From the NCBI GenBank assembly GCA_014549065.1, contig JACDOX010000108.1, positions 1,309,203-1,373,202 on the forward strand: a stretch of 64,000 nucleotides of DNA, written 5' to 3'. A model generated the notes under the pieces. That model was not told where the DNA came from, searched no databases, and was given only the letters and a program-made list of their open reading frames with translations. Both the position numbers and the translations under genes were made by a program. This stretch comes from Cardinalis cardinalis. Its lineage: Eukaryota > Chordata > Aves > Passeriformes > Cardinalidae. Within the stretch, counting starts at the first letter, position 1; each line of letters starts with the position of its first letter. Of this stretch, positions 37,955 through 52,900 are shown in pieces.

Positions 37955-40900
37955 GTCAGTATAAAANAGCTGTGGCTTGAGTTGCTTTGGAATTATTTCT
38001 GTATTTGAATAGCCTCTTTTTAGGAAAAAATGCAGAGGTTTTTGGTAGCTTGGGCTTTTTCAGCTTTTATCAGAAGTAGCTCAGACCTCTTAAAAATTAA
38101 CTTATTTTTATTTTGGTATGTCTCTTGAGTAGATTTAGTGAGGGGGGAAATGAAGAGCATAGTCCAAGTCATGGTCTAGACCACAGGAGCTCAGGAGCTC
38201 AATTTATTAGAAAGGAGCTTGCTTTGTCTGTCCCACTTTGATACAAACACTGANGAGCATTCTTAGGAGACAATGTATCTTGCAAGCTTTTTGTTACAAA
38301 TAAACANCACAGGAAAAACTGGAAAGAGGAAGCTTAGCTAAATCTTAATCTTAATATCCCAAAAGCTCAGTTTTGTATGTTGTATTTCTAGTGCCAACGC
38401 TGTGTAGGGAGCACTGTCCTTCACTGAAACAACTGCTAGAGACTGTTTTAGCAGCAAAGACTTCAGAAGCTTTGGAAGGGGAAATGAAAGAAAGAATGTG
38501 TTGTTCTTAAGCAAGTAAATATTTGTTTTCCTGGAATATATCCTTATAAAAACACAGCAGTTTTACTATAGTCTTTTTATAAATTCAGATGTTGAAAGGG
38601 TAATTTGAAAACTAATCTTGCTCTTTCTAAGAATACTCAAAGAGAGCAGAAAAGTCAGAAGAGAAAATACAGATTACTTGGTGTAGCTCTGGCTGTTGCA
38701 GAGCTGAGCTGACAAGTTTTCTCCAAGTTACTGAGTTGCTAAGGAAAAGGAGGTGTATAAAATGTAATGAAATGCAAATTCCTGCAGATCATGGCACAGT
38801 TCTGGCTGGTAGCCTGGTCTTGCTCTTGAGTGACTAAAACCACCATAAATACTCAGTTTCCTTTGTGTGTTTGATTATTATTATTTCTCTTTATTTGGGT
38901 GGGTTCTGGCCTTCATGTGTGTTTGCTGAAGTAATTTCTTACCATTCCNAAGCTGTTCACAGCTGAAACTGCAAAGCAGACAAGCAGTATAAATCAACTC
39001 AATGTTNAAATAAAGGGTTCTGGGATGCCTGGTTTACTGGCACCTCTGGCTCCTTGTGTNCAGGAGTGTATCCATTCAAAAACTACTGTACTAGAGTGGG
39101 AGAAGCACCAGGAAACACAGAAGTGTTTTATAATAATCCTGTAAGGACCAGCCATCACTGGAAGGGGGATCAAGGTGTCAAGCAGTAAACACAAGCCATT
39201 TTTAATGTTCCCTGCTGGTGTGAGGCATTCCAGGGATGGAGGGATTGCACTATGATCTCTCTGAGTGATGTGCAGTTTGGCTGTCCTCAAGCCTCTTCCT
39301 TCACCTTTTTTAATACTTTGTTCTCTGTGTGTGTGTGTGTGAAAAATGTGTGTTTGCATAAGCTAGTNTAATTGAATTTAAGAACAGGTTTCAAAAATCT
39401 TTCCTACTGAAATAAATGATTTAAAAGATGGCCTGTGTCTGAAGTTTTAATTTCTCATTTAAAAAACTGCATCCNAACTCCAGCTAGGTGGAATTTGACT
39501 GTCTTTTGGAGTGGTGCTGAGATCAGTTGGAATTTTGGTGGTATTTTTAAATGAACCTTTGAAATGAAGCATGTAAAGATACCATTGTCCGCTGGTGCAA
39601 GGGAAATTTTCAAGACTAGCAGGGAAGTACAGTTCATTGAAGAGATGTATGTCTGGTCTCAGAGATCATTCTGTTAAATGATGTGGTTTTTCTCTCCTTG
39701 GTAGTTTATCAGATTTTTTTTGTCTGTTGTTTCTATACTTAAAGCTGTGGTAAATTTAAACTCACTGAAAGCAGTCATCAGGCAGATTGGCTCTTAAGGA
39801 GCAACTACATGGAAGAGAANTTGAAAATGAAGAATGAATGAATAGCATGCAAAGCCTTGTATTTCCTTAGCTCTTTGTTTGGTGTTGCTTCCCTACTCTC
39901 TGTGCCTTTGTAATGCTGTGAAGCCTTACTGATCATACAGCCCTGGGAGAAATGCTGTGAAATGCTTGTCAGAATGTGAGCCTTGGGCTCCTTCACCTTT
40001 TCTCTTTAATGGAACCATTCATTTCAAATGTNTTTACAAAGAGAGAAGGAATAAAGTAGATTTTTGTAACCCCCTCCTTTTTCTTCTTTCCAGATTACTG
40101 AGTTTGAGAAATGCTTTCTGCTCAATAGTGTGAAAAGAAATACAAAATTAATGAGCTGGTGACCTTCTCTCTCTTCTCTCTTTTTTTCTTTTGAAAGATG
40201 TTCATTTCATAGCAAACATTTTCAGGTAAGCTGCTTTATTAACCCAAAAGCTGACTCCAGACTCTGCAAGGTGGGAGGCACAGAGCAAAGAGGTTCTTGG
40301 TTTGGTTCCTTCTTGGAAAAGACTTTCTCTCCCCTGTTTGAACTGCATCTGTGTCCACAGCAAAGATTCCAAGTCTGGCTCTGTCTTCATCCTTGACTTT
40401 GTCAGTCAGGTTCTCCCTTGCCTCTAGATATTGAAAGGCTNTAGCAGCTCTGCAGAGCCTGAGAGAAGTGGCTGGAGTGACAGTCTTCAGTGTATTTTTA
40501 AATTTTATCTTTTTTCCAAGGCAAGGACCATGTCAAGGACTCCTTTTGCCCCTTTCCTTGTGTTCTTGCCTCCCAGGCTGCTGTTTACATTTGGAGATGG
40601 CCTCAAATCCGCAGAGTGAGAAGAGGGATGGGGGAAAGGCACCTGATCCCTCCCTTGCTTCCCAACTGGAATGATTTTATTTCCAGATACACTTCTGCTC
40701 TTTCCCTAGGTGTGTATGCTGAATCCACCAACTGAATGTTCTTTTCGAAACTGTAAGATTTGAAAGAATTGAAATTGCCTTGGTTTTGTAATTTCATCTT
40801 CAGTTGGCCTTTTTTTTTCCTTTTGCATGGGAAGAAGCCACAGTGCTGGGGGAGGGATTCACATCTGTGGGAAAAGCAGAGAAACCAGACCACAGAAGTA

Positions 40901-43900
40901 TGAAATAACCCAGCTGGAAGAAGATGATTTTCTCCTCTTTTTTAATATTGGTTTTTGTAAGTGAGGATGTTAGGTAACAAAAATGTGAGCAGAAGACAGC
41001 CAGATGTAAACAGATGATACTGTTTTGGCATAGCCTACATGCTTTCACAGAACAGAGCAGGGTTATGGTTTTTATATCAACANATAAATTGAATACAGAA
41101 GATTGAATCCGTTTTTCTAACTTGTGAGTAATGTTTTTCTTANTTTTATTAGGTTTTTGCTTTAATTGAGCATTAATACTGAAACATACATCTTTACATG
41201 GGTAATGCTTGTCTTTGCCTCATTCAGTTGCTCATTTTTAGTTCAATTTGGTGCTTAAGGACAAAATGCTGATCTAAAATAAAACCTTTTGCTTGTCTCC
41301 CTGAGCTGGTACAAGAGACTGTGCAAAATTTGCCTTTTCTGAATGTCTTTGTCTTGCTCTGTTAGAGAAGTGTTTTTTCCGTGATGTGTTTAGTGTGATA
41401 GAGCATGTCAAGCGCCTGATGAATAATTGCAGTGTATAAGATGATATTGTTTTAATTCTAAACCATTGGAAAGGGCCTGCTCAAAGGAGATCTGCAAAGA
41501 GCAAAATAAAAGCATATTTTTTTCAGGTTGAAAAAGTGTGGGGTTTATGTGTTTGAAAACACAAAGTGAATCCAAGGCATTTATTAAGCTAAAGAGAAAC
41601 CTNATACAAGAACACAGCCAGCAGCAAAGTGCTAATGTCTCTTTCATTTTTTTTTTTCAGGTAGGAAAATGTGTCACTTTCATTGTGGAAAAGGGATAAG
41701 GAGCTGAATTGTTCTAAGGTCAAATAAAGCAGCAGCTAAACCTTTAACCAAAGCATTGCTTGTTGGAGATGGCACAAGACAGCCAAGGGTAAACTGTGNC
41801 CTGTGTTTCTCACTGCCTGACTCTGCAGATCTGCTGCAGTGTTCCACAGTGACTGGAATATGAAACAGCTCATGAGAGGAGGGAGCCATTCCCTCATTCA
41901 GGAGCAGTCCCAAAGCAGTGGCTCAGAGACAAACTGATGGTGGTGGGAGTAGCTCAGTTATGTGTCATGGTAGAGCTGGGAAAAGCAAATGCAAACTCTG
42001 AGTTCTTGGTGCTGGAACAGCAGGATTCTCTTTAATGAGTANAAACATGAATCTGAGACTTACTCAAAGCAAGACAGTCAAAATGGGCTAATTATGATCT
42101 ATTATAATTTCTTGATTTGGGGATTTTTGGTGTTGGCAAGNATTTTATGAACTTCTGATTAGAATTACATGTCCAAAATACTGTGTATAGGAGTTACCAA
42201 ACCTGAGTCACTGTCACCTCAGTAATCAGGTCTCCATCAGTATTAAATTCTATGCTGTTACACCAGTGCTGCTTTTGTTNTAATTCCCTTTCTCTGACAC
42301 CTGTATCAGAGGCTTCAGAGGAANGAGTAAACATACAATGAGGGAACTTTAAGCCAGGTGAGTAAGTTCTGACTCCTAATGACTTCTGTGTATTGGAAGT
42401 TTTACAGTTTCATTTTCTCAGTTTCATTCAATAGGATAATGGCTCAATAGTGAAAATGTTCCTGCTAATCTTTTGGTTTCGTTGAAAAGAAGCTGTGAGA
42501 TGATAAAGAGCAGAAGGAATGTGGTATGAACACACCANCACAGAGCCAATGTGAAATGTACCCCAGCCTTTGTGTCAAATTATGGTTCACATCTTGTCAG
42601 AGACATCTGTATTTTACTACTTTTAGGAGTTAAAATAGTTCATGCAATGTCTGACACATAGGGTTCTTGCACACAACTTTGCATTTCATTTCATAGAATC
42701 ACAGAATAGTTTGGATTGGAAGGTGCCTTAAAGATCATCTCATTCCACCCTCTGCCATGGGCAGGGACACCTTCCACTNTCCCAGGCTGCTCCAAGCCCT
42801 GTCCAGCCTGGCCTTGGACNCTGCCAGGGATCCAGGGGCAGCCACAGCTTCTCTGGGCACNCTGTGCCAGGGCCTNCCCACCCTCCCNGGGAAGGATTTC
42901 CTCCCAATACCCCATCCAACCATGCCCCCTTGCCAGTTTGAAGCCATNCTCCTTTGTTCTGTCACTCCACACCCTTGTAAACAGTCTCTCTCCATCTCTC
43001 TTGTGGGCTCCCTTCAGGTTCTGAAGGACATTTGTGAGGTTCCTTCAGAGACCTTAAATGGAATGAGGAAACTATTTCAGGGTAGATGGCCATTTTGGTT
43101 GTCTGTCTCCTAGCCATTGTACATGGATACACCATGCTTGCTACTCTGGTATCTAATGAATATTTACTAAACAGCATCTTGCTTAAATCCTCTGTTGTGC
43201 TGCTCTGCTTCCAGTCCCATTTATCAAATCAAAGCTTGAAAATTCAGTACCTTGTTGGTTCTAAGATTCCAGGGGAAGCTGTTCCTCAAGAATGTGGTCA
43301 TGCCTTACTGCCCAGTTCAGAACANCAACAAGCAGTTCATGTGTTTGCTCTTCCATGGGATTCATCCATCAGTCTGAGTCCCTTCCAGAGAGGGAGCTGC
43401 TATCATCCTGTTCTTGTGCTACNGTGGAGAAACTGAGGCACAGCAGAGAAGTAAATGTTGTGTTCATTGTGCAGCACTAACAGAATGGTATCCAGTGCAC
43501 TTTCCAATGGGTCAAAAATGCATAAAATAATGGAAGAACTTGTCAGAGCAGGTCTGCTCTGGTGTTTCTAGCCAAAATCCATCAGCTACCCTGATTTAAA
43601 TCACTTTTTGACACTGATGATGTGTGGAGGTAGAGCCCATCAGTGACCTTGCTGTGTGTCTCAGACAGTCAGCCCAAGAAAAATTCAGGACGAGGTAAAT
43701 CATTTAAATCCTGGTAGTGCCAGGGCTGTAGGGGGGTGTCTGTGGAGGTGGAACCTCAGGGATTTTGTGAGGCTCTGTGCAGACAGAACCATCTCTTGCA
43801 CTCAAAGAAGCTTAAAGTATCAAAAATAAAAACAATTCTCTAGACAAAGCTCACTGAGCTGAAGGGTTTCCAGTAGCTCATCAGTAATGCTCCCAAGGTT

Positions 43901-46900
43901 AATGATGCATTGGGATGACTGAGCCCACTACTCCTGCTCAGTCTCCTGCCAGCCTCAGAAGGGGTAGCTCTGTGCTCCTCTTGTCATTCTGTCTGCATAA
44001 AAGTGGCCAGGGAAAATATNAGTAAAACAGTTTATTCAAATAAAACAGTAAGGAAAAACTATTTATTAGGTCCAAGTTTAAAAGGGAAAGTATGCAAAAC
44101 TCTCAATTCACCCCCATATTCTGATCCTTTTCAAGAGTAAAAGCAGGTCACAAATCCTGCAAGGCTTATACATTTATTATTTTCTCTAACTCAGTGCTTT
44201 GTGTTGCCATTTGATCTTGAAGTGCTGCTTTTTCAGCACTGAATGTAAACTAGCAAATAGAGGGGTTTTTTTTCCCTCCTGCCATGCATGAACATGCCTC
44301 TTGCCAAGNAAGAACTTCCAAAGGAGGCTTTTGGGATGCATCAGACTGGTTCACCTTGAGCTCATCCAGTCCTTTAGTTAAGCAAGAGTTCTAAAATANA
44401 TTGTGCTGCCTGTCACTTCTAGTTAGATAATGACATGGAATGCTCTGATAATATCAACCCAGCATTTGTTCTTTCAGTGTCAAGGATATGCAATGAAAAT
44501 GTAAGATTGAAGTAAAAATCTGCTGCTGGCAAGGAAATAACAAATTGGATTAAGTCAATGCTGTTTTGAATGTTGGTAACTAGATCAATTTTAATTTCTC
44601 ATGGTTCTTTAAAAGAGCCGTTTAGGCAAACACAACACTTCATATTTTAAGGTTATGTTACTGTTTTAAATCTACTTCCTAATTCACTTTAGTATTTCAA
44701 AAATGTATTATTCCCACATTGTGAAACTCGAAGCTGCTCCTTACGCATATGCTGGAACGCAAGAAATGGAAAAGAAACATCTAAAATAAGAATATTGTCA
44801 CATGAGCAGCTAATCTGTATAATCTGGCTGTAGATTAAAGATTGGTTTCACACCAGCAAGGAGGGCAAGTTTCTGTTACAGCTCCTCAAAGGAACAGNGG
44901 GGAGCAGACCCCTAAGTGTGGGGGTTTTTGTGGGCTTTAATCAGGTCATGAGAGAAATGCCACTCTTAGTGAGGTGTCTGCAGTGCCACGAGGCACAGCT
45001 TGGCAATGTGAGAAGGCTGCTCTGGGCTCTGGTCTCTCATGAACAGTCTCAGACTGTTAAATATCAAAGCAAAACCAATCTTCTAAAGGTTCTTTTTAAA
45101 ACAATGTATTAGTACAAAATACTGAGTCCAGCGGTACTGCAGGGACAAAATGGTGCAGCTCTGAAACCTGCCACTTACTGAGAGTAGCCCAGAGTTTCCT
45201 TTGGTTACACCTTCTATCAGAATCTGAGCTTGCAAGATAAGAATTCACAATAAGATGTCTGAACATCAAAGAATCNGAGATTTCAAGTACCTCTGAGCCT
45301 TTGTTTATCCTAATTTAAATCATGGAGGTCTCAGCTATGCTGAAAATAAACTTTAACTGATAGAGTTTCTCCAAAGCTGACTCTAGTTCCTTTGTTGGTA
45401 TTAAAGACTAATCAGNGCAGATTATTAAAGATTATATTAAAGATGAATGGAAAACAGATATTTTGTACTATTAACTTTGTATAATTACTTACAAGCCACA
45501 GAAAAATGCTGTTTTAATTTTCCCTAAAAGATCAGGCTGAAGAGTTGAAGTCGTAACACATTTCTTGTGGTAACTCAAATTGAAGTCATGTGAATCGAGA
45601 ACTGTAAGGGTTCCATTAGCACACATGGAAAGTGGGATTGCATCTGGAAAAGTATTGACAGTATGTCCTGTTCCTGTATTATTTTTTAAATTAAAAATTA
45701 AACAAAGCTTTCAAGTGGTTTACAGTAAGTTGACAGTGCCAACACACTTTAATTTCCATTAAACTGGAGCTGCCACGCTCTTCATTTTAAATGGAAATAG
45801 TATTTTGCTGGTGTGACTAGTGAGCTTTTTTCCCTTCTGCCACTAAAATATGTTTGTCTTAGAGTGATTTTTGAAAGGAAATCCCTGTGAATATGTTTGT
45901 CCTGGTAATCTGCTGCTGCTGTTTTAGATGAAAATTGCTATAGCAGTCAACTTGTGGGAGGATAAAACTTCTTTATTTCTGTCAACTTAAATCCAATGTA
46001 TGCTGCTAGATATTGGAATAAACGTGGTTGGTTTCTGCTGGGAAACCTGGTTTAGGAAGAGGTGTCTCATCCCAATGCACAAAGGCTGTTTCTCATTTTA
46101 TTGTGGTTTTTTTAAGAAATGTCTGTCTTTTCTGCTGAAATGTGTCCAATAATAGATGTGCATAAACAAATTTGGGAAATTCTCACTAGTACCTCAGACT
46201 TGTGCTTCTCTCCCTCTTTCCCCAGCCNCAAGGAAGTGCCTGGCTGTGCCAGGCTTCCCTCAGGGCTGCTTTTGGGGATCCTTATGCTCCTTGTCTTCCA
46301 GACTGCTTCAAAACCTGCCCCTTCCATCTGCTCTATAGCAGCTTTTTAGGCAGAACCTGTCCAGGCACCCAAGGAACAGAATAAAGTCTATTTTTCTGTT
46401 GCCCCCAGAGTTAACAGCTTCATCAGCCTGCAGCAGTCCTCAGTAGGACCATTATTACCTGTGTTTTCCAGCATTATAAGAAATGCTACTGATCCTAAAT
46501 GAAAAAAAAAAAATCAAGTTTAGCACTTAGTTGATCTTAGCACTCTCAGACTCCTGAGAGTCTGATANTTGAGTACAGAATGATTTTTTTTTCCTTGATA
46601 CAGCTTTCATCCAGAAGAGATTGCCAAATGCTTTCTGGATTACACAGAAAAAGAGAAATTGTTTCTGGCACCTACTGGATCAGCCAACAATAAGCAACCT
46701 GTTTACCCAATTCATAAAATGCAGAGCCTTATTTTCTTAGGACAACATCAACAAAAAACCCTATCCAGTTCAACCTACTGCTTACCANGTTTGCTTCTCT
46801 TCTTAGAAAAATGGCAGGTGAGTTTTTAGTTCTTTCAGTGGGCATGACTTTAACATTTGTGTTTCTGGTGGAAGGTGGTGGTNCCTGGGGTGTGTTTCCA

Positions 46901-49900
46901 CCCTGACTCTGTGTCAGTGATTTAGGAGGCACCTCACTAGCAAAGTGTTTGNAGAAGCAGGACATCTGTGAGAAAGGAAGGGCTGGGAAGAACAAACTCC
47001 AGAAATGTATTTCCCTAAAAGCCACTTGGGGCATGTGTCTAAATCGGTGTAGCATGAAAACTCACACACACTCTTTTTCTAGAGCTGTGCTTCTGTGGCA
47101 GATGGCAAAATTACCTCCTTTCTTTTTAATTGGAACCCTAGGAAAAAGCAGTGATGTACTTCCAAGTGGGGCTGGTGCCAGTGAGGCACAGCTTCTGTGG
47201 GATCTGCTAGCTCTTCACCAGGGAGAGTTTTCTCTTTGCCTCCTGTTTGAGCTCCATTTCTGTCCCCCTGGGTTCCTGGTGGCCGAGCACAGTTTGCCAC
47301 GTGTGGGGGTGCAGCTGGGGCAGGGCAGTTGCACAGGGTGGGCTGTGATAGTGTGGACTCTGAAAGCCCAGGCCAAACACACTTCTGTTTTATTATCTTT
47401 TCCTAGCTTTCCTCTTGCTCTTTTCCTTCTTGTTTTTTTTTTGGTTTTTTTTTTGAGCCTGGTTTAATGTTGTAATCATTTCAGATTGACACAATTAAGC
47501 AAAATTCCACTTCAGATTGCTGGTGATCCCCCCTCTGTTTTATATTAACACTGAGAATTTGTCTGGTTGAGAGACTTTTTGGGTTTTTTCCCCCTCCCCT
47601 GCCTGAGATTGTTCAAGAAATGTTGAACAGAGTGCTTAATGATTTCCAGGGCTTTCTCTTGACGTTTTAGTTTTGGAGAATGAGCGATGCCTCCACTGGG
47701 GACTTCCCTGGCAGATCCATGTCTGAACAGCCAGGGCTGGCTTCCAAGAACATTAAATTCCAGCTGCTTTTCCATCCAAGGCAAGGTTAGTTTAGTATCC
47801 CCCTTCCTCCTGTGTCTTTACAGCAGGAGATATTCTAGCCAACGTATTCGTCATGTTTCTGAGCCTCCCTGCTGCTTGATTTATGCAGAGTGGGCTGAGG
47901 AGAGAGATTCCAGAGCTGTGGGCTGAGTGTGGAGTCCCTGCAGGTGTGTGGTGGGCTGGGATGGCCGGCTGGGCTGGCCTGGGCTGCTCCATCCCACACA
48001 GACACAGAGCTGGGCTTGTGCCCTGCACGCTCAGACACACCAAACACAGCCCTGCCCGTGCCATCCCACTTTGGGGGGAATGTTGTGGAACCCAGGAGAA
48101 GCTGAGGTGCAGTGAGAGATGCTGAGATAGGATTGGGTCTCCCATCTGAGGTCGCTCTCCTCGTTTATGAACAGCAGTGTAGGGAGATACTGAGTTACAG
48201 GTAGGTAACAGGATGTAAAGCTTCAAGAANATTCACATTTTCAGGTCTATAATAGACTTGTTTAAGTCTCTCTTGTCAGCTGGGAGTTAAGGTATGTGGC
48301 ACATTTGGAATTCCAGCCCATGCTGACCTAACAACTGACAAAGCTGAAATCCCAACTGCTCAGTTGCTGTTTACACCTGAGATTTGTGCTTGCCTGTGTC
48401 TCACCTGAGCAGGGTAAGGTGTGTGATCTCTCAGAGCTGGTTTTACACGTGCAGCAAACCCCNAATGCAGCCAGTCTCCAGCTGGTAAAATTGTCATCAT
48501 CCACAGCCTAATTGAGCTGGAAATTTACCCAAGTGGAGGATCAGGTCCAGTGTACACAGCTGGGAACCAAGCTGAGCTCAATAACTATCTGTGCTCAGTG
48601 CTCACCCCAAGCCAACTGGGCTGCACACAGATATTTCTCCTAGGCAGCAGCACATGGATCAATGTCCTCTTGTTTGCTTGGGTCCTTGTTGTCCCCTGCT
48701 CTCCTTACCCTTCTAACTCAGNAGTCCTCACGCCAAAAGGAAAAGGCATTGTAGGTGAAAACTGATCACCTTTTCCTGATGACANCTTATGCCAGGGTCT
48801 NTCCACCCTCACNGAGAAGAATTTCTTCCCAATATCCCATCTAACCCTGCCCTCTGACAGTGTGAAGCATTCCCCCTTGTCCTGTCACTCCATCCTCTTG
48901 TAAACAGGATTTTTACCCCCTCTTTTCCTTGTTTCAGAAAGATGTTTGAGTTAAGCTTGATATGAGTTGGGGAGAGAACAACAGCAGTAGATATTCAGGG
49001 GTGTTTATTCCTCATTGCTTCATAGACAGCACCATTACAGGCCAGAAAACTTAGGGAAGGTTTTGCTTAGCTCTGTTTTTTCTCTGTGTCTTNATGGTCG
49101 TAATTTTTCACCACACTTCTCTGCAGATCTGTACTAGGACCCAGACCACTAAAATGCTTTCATTTTGGTCCTTTTCTGCCCCTGGGTATTCAGCTAGTAT
49201 GGTAAAATGTTTTGTTTTTCTTTTTTTTTTTTTTTTCCAGAGTCTATGAGATCATTCAAGTATGGAGACTTGGCAGCTTCTCCATATGTACAAAGACGGC
49301 TGTTTGAATGTCTGAGTGTCTTTCTGGCTAAGGATGAATTATTTGGTGTGTTAAATTAGGATTTGTTGCTTTATCTGGCATGAATAAGGTTCNTTTATTA
49401 TCAGTGTTCCATCATGATTTACGCTGGACTGCATCTTTGGGGTTTTGCTTTTTCACATTTTATTACATAAAAACATAGATATTTCTTTTAAACAATTTGC
49501 TCATAGAAAGGACTGCAGGAGCAAGTTAATGTGGTTGTAAGGTCAAGAAAAGGCATTGCAAGACAGCAGATAAACAAGAGTAAATGCAAAAGCAGTGGTG
49601 GGATTGGAAAAACAAGGTGGATGTTTACTCAGGCTTAACTGGTCATTTACATAGTGGTCTGTCTAGAATTTAATGGTCACTATAAACAGGGTAATCCATG
49701 GAAAAGATGTATAGGCAGATTTGTAAACATAAAGAATTCTTGGTGAAGGTACAATTTACAAAGAGAAGAAAAAAAGAAAAATTGGTAATACTTTAAAGAT
49801 TCCATTCTTGTTCCCAAAATGCCTTGTAGCTTTCTGTTGAGAGGAAAAAAAAGTATTTGGTTCAAAAAAGATGTACCTTAGTGGTCCAGTACTTGTGGTT

Positions 49901-52900
49901 GTTGTCAGCTTAGAAATTGGGATGCATTTTACACCCCCCAGTGACTCCTGGTCTGGAAGTCTCAGTCTTTTTGGGAGCAGGAGCCATTTGCAGGGAGCCA
50001 CTGCTGGAACTGTGTTCCCTTGCCAGAGTCAAGTATGCCATGTGCAATCCTTGCTCAGGGTGGGTGCTCTGCCCTGCTGAACTGCTTAGAATGCTGAAGG
50101 GATGGAATAAATGCTTTTTTTTGAAAATATCTTTCATAAGCATTACAGCTTGATTTACACCATCTGGGTTTAACTAGAAATAGTGTTACAAAAAGTAAAA
50201 CATCTGTACTTACAAGCTAGAAAAGATTAATAGAGCTTTATTTGCTTCTAAATCCTCCAGTATAGATTAACAGCATAGACCACCTCTCTCTCCCCATTTT
50301 TGTTTAAGTTACACAGGCAGCCAGTCCATCTCTGCTGATGCTGCAGCACATAACTGCCCTGGCCTGGGCCTCTTTATTTTCACCCAGGGCAAACAAGTGT
50401 CAGTCAATATTCGCTTACATTTCTTAATCTTTTGTCTNCCCAAGTGATTGTACAAGTGTCAATCACAGTGCAAGCCTGAACTTCTATTTTGGGCAGTATT
50501 TGAAAACTGCTAAAAGCAGAAGGATATGGTAAATATACACAGTTTCCAACACTGTTTGGTCTTCGTGTCAGAAGAATCAAGAAACCCAGACATTACTGTT
50601 AATCACAAGGTGGGGCATGTCATTAAAGCCCTGTGCTTACCAAAGGAAAATCATCCATGTTCATCCTTTGGCCATGTTTCAAACCAGAAAATCAGAAAAT
50701 AGGAATGTCAAAATCTGTGCAGAAAAGCTTTCTGCCTTTACTGGTGACTCATTTAAAAGAGCTCAAGAACTCATGTTCTGTTTGCACAACCAGTGTTGTG
50801 ATAAAGTGCTGGAGTAGCATCCTGGCCTCTGTGTGTGTCAGGTACTTGACCTGCTGCCTTTTTTCTTTTCTAGTTTTCTCTTTTAGTAGCAGAACTTCTT
50901 TAACATTTTTGCAGATTAATTTCCAACATGAAATTGAGTTAATATTAGAGACTGGAAGATGAAAGATAAGCGAGTGGGAGGGGGAAAGAAAAATAGAGCA
51001 ATCGCCTAGAGGGTTGCCAATAAGAACTAAAGGAGTAACACCAAACAGTTGGCAAAGTAGCCTGTGGCTTCTTTGATAGTCCCTCATCACAAGTAATAAA
51101 ACACCTTTGGAGTTGTTCTTTACCTACTGGTTGTAAATCCTGGTGTAAAGCTGCCTGTGTTTCCAGGAGTCCTGGGGACCTCACAAAAGCTCTCCCACAG
51201 TCCAGCCTGCCGTGCACATGGAGAAGCAGAAATATCAAGGTGGGGAAGGTGAGAATCACTGAANTTCTCACTCTCTCCTTCAGGTTGTGGTGTTGGAGAG
51301 ATCTCTCTGAATGTGAAGGCCATATTTTAAAACAAAACACTAGCACATTCAACCTTCCTTACTTTTGCTGCGAGTCACTGCAGCTGTGGTATGTATGAAG
51401 CTGGTACTGTCCTATCCTTTTTAATGTGTTTTAAAATGTGCCTGGAGGCTTGGGGAATTTCTCATTTCTTTTATTTGTATTTTTTTAATTCCGGCTGAAA
51501 TGCTCTGCTGTTTATATTTAAGCAAAACCTCCAGCAGGAATGAATAAAATCAAAGAGCATCATAATGTTGAAAGGCAGGTCAGAGGCTGACAGATAGGTC
51601 TGCCTGAAGGGGCCTTTTCACGAGGGATGGGGCAGGCAGTGCGCTGGGAACAAGGCAGCCCCTTTCCCCTCCTATCTCTCTCCGTGCTCTTTTTCCCTGT
51701 CATCTCTCCTGCCCCACATCTATCTCCTCTGCCTGAAGCTCATGTCAAAGCCAGGGTTTCACCAACAGTGGCAAGTCTCAGCAGCGTGCAGAGAAGTGAG
51801 TCTTGTTCAGCAGGGCCTGCCCGGCCCCTTGGCCCTGGCTGCCTCGGGCGCTCCAAGAGCAGCAGCGCTGCCTCGTGCCTGGAGAAGCTGCTCCTTCTGT
51901 TTTCCACTGGAACATCTGATGAGATTTCAGTTTCCACACCACAATGCCCTTTAATTCCAGTGCAGTTTTTAGCAGCCTGTTTTCAGCCAAGAGCAGGAGT
52001 AAACTCTGAGGGCTTTTTCCCTTTGTTAAGCTCCCTGTGTCAAGTGACCTGGTGTCACATCCTTGGCTAGGGGAACCTTCTGGCCACAAACAGTGGGGTT
52101 TGCTAGGAACTCCTGCTTTTATCCAGGAAAGAATNCAACAAAGCAAGGCTCACTTTTCACTGAGCCTTCTCTTATGCCACTTGCTTCCAAAAAAAATGCA
52201 AGCCAAGCTGGGCAGCAGTGCTGCAGCAGGCCAGCCTCACAGCACATCTGTGATGGAAACATGACAGGAAGTTTCACTGCAAGGAAAAGCAGCTGGCAAA
52301 GGGGAAATAATGAATTTGTGTTTCATTTTGCTTTCCATGTTGTGCATTGAATACCCATGAGAATTTTGCAGAGAGTAGAATGAAAGAAATTATAAGGGCT
52401 TTTTTTATGGTGTAAAATGCCAGGCTTGCTTGCCTTTTCAATCCTGGAAAACTAGACCCTTAGCTGCCCAAGGGAATTTTGGAAAAGTTTCCAGCCAATG
52501 TTACTCCAGGTTAGGGGTGGTACCAGCAGCAGNAGGGAGTCTGTGCTTAGATGAGACCATCAGTTTCTGGCATGTATTTACCATCTTGGCAAGTAGTTTT
52601 AACTGATTGTAAAAAAACCCTCCTGGGAGCTGCTGGGGCCTTGTTTAAGGTCATCTGTTGGTGCTGTCCACCAAGTGACTTTTTCAGTAGGTATTTTCTC
52701 AAGTTAGATCTGGTAACTGAGATCTGTGGGTGATATAACAACCTAGTATATAATTCAGGGACTGGAAAGATGACCCTTCAGTTTTTCAATCTGCAAAGCA
52801 AAACCAACCAAAAAAAAGAGCCTAGCAAGGACTGTGGAAGAAAGAAGTCTTGGTAGTCCTGTGCCATGGNTTTGGGTAGGGAGATGGGAAAATGGAACAA

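Noticed and set aside
41660..41720. Exon after the T-tract acceptor at 41660
   Set aside because: All three frames close before any donor.
46949..47467. 172-codon forward open frame between exons 3 and 4 of the unknown gene
   Set aside because: It is the longest frame in the window, but it lacks borders in the needed phase, and its composition (Leu/Phe-rich tail from T runs) looks like non-coding DNA.
47792..48226. 144-codon reverse open frame
   Set aside because: It falls in a GC-rich stretch where stops are rare. It overlaps several other frames and resembles no protein.
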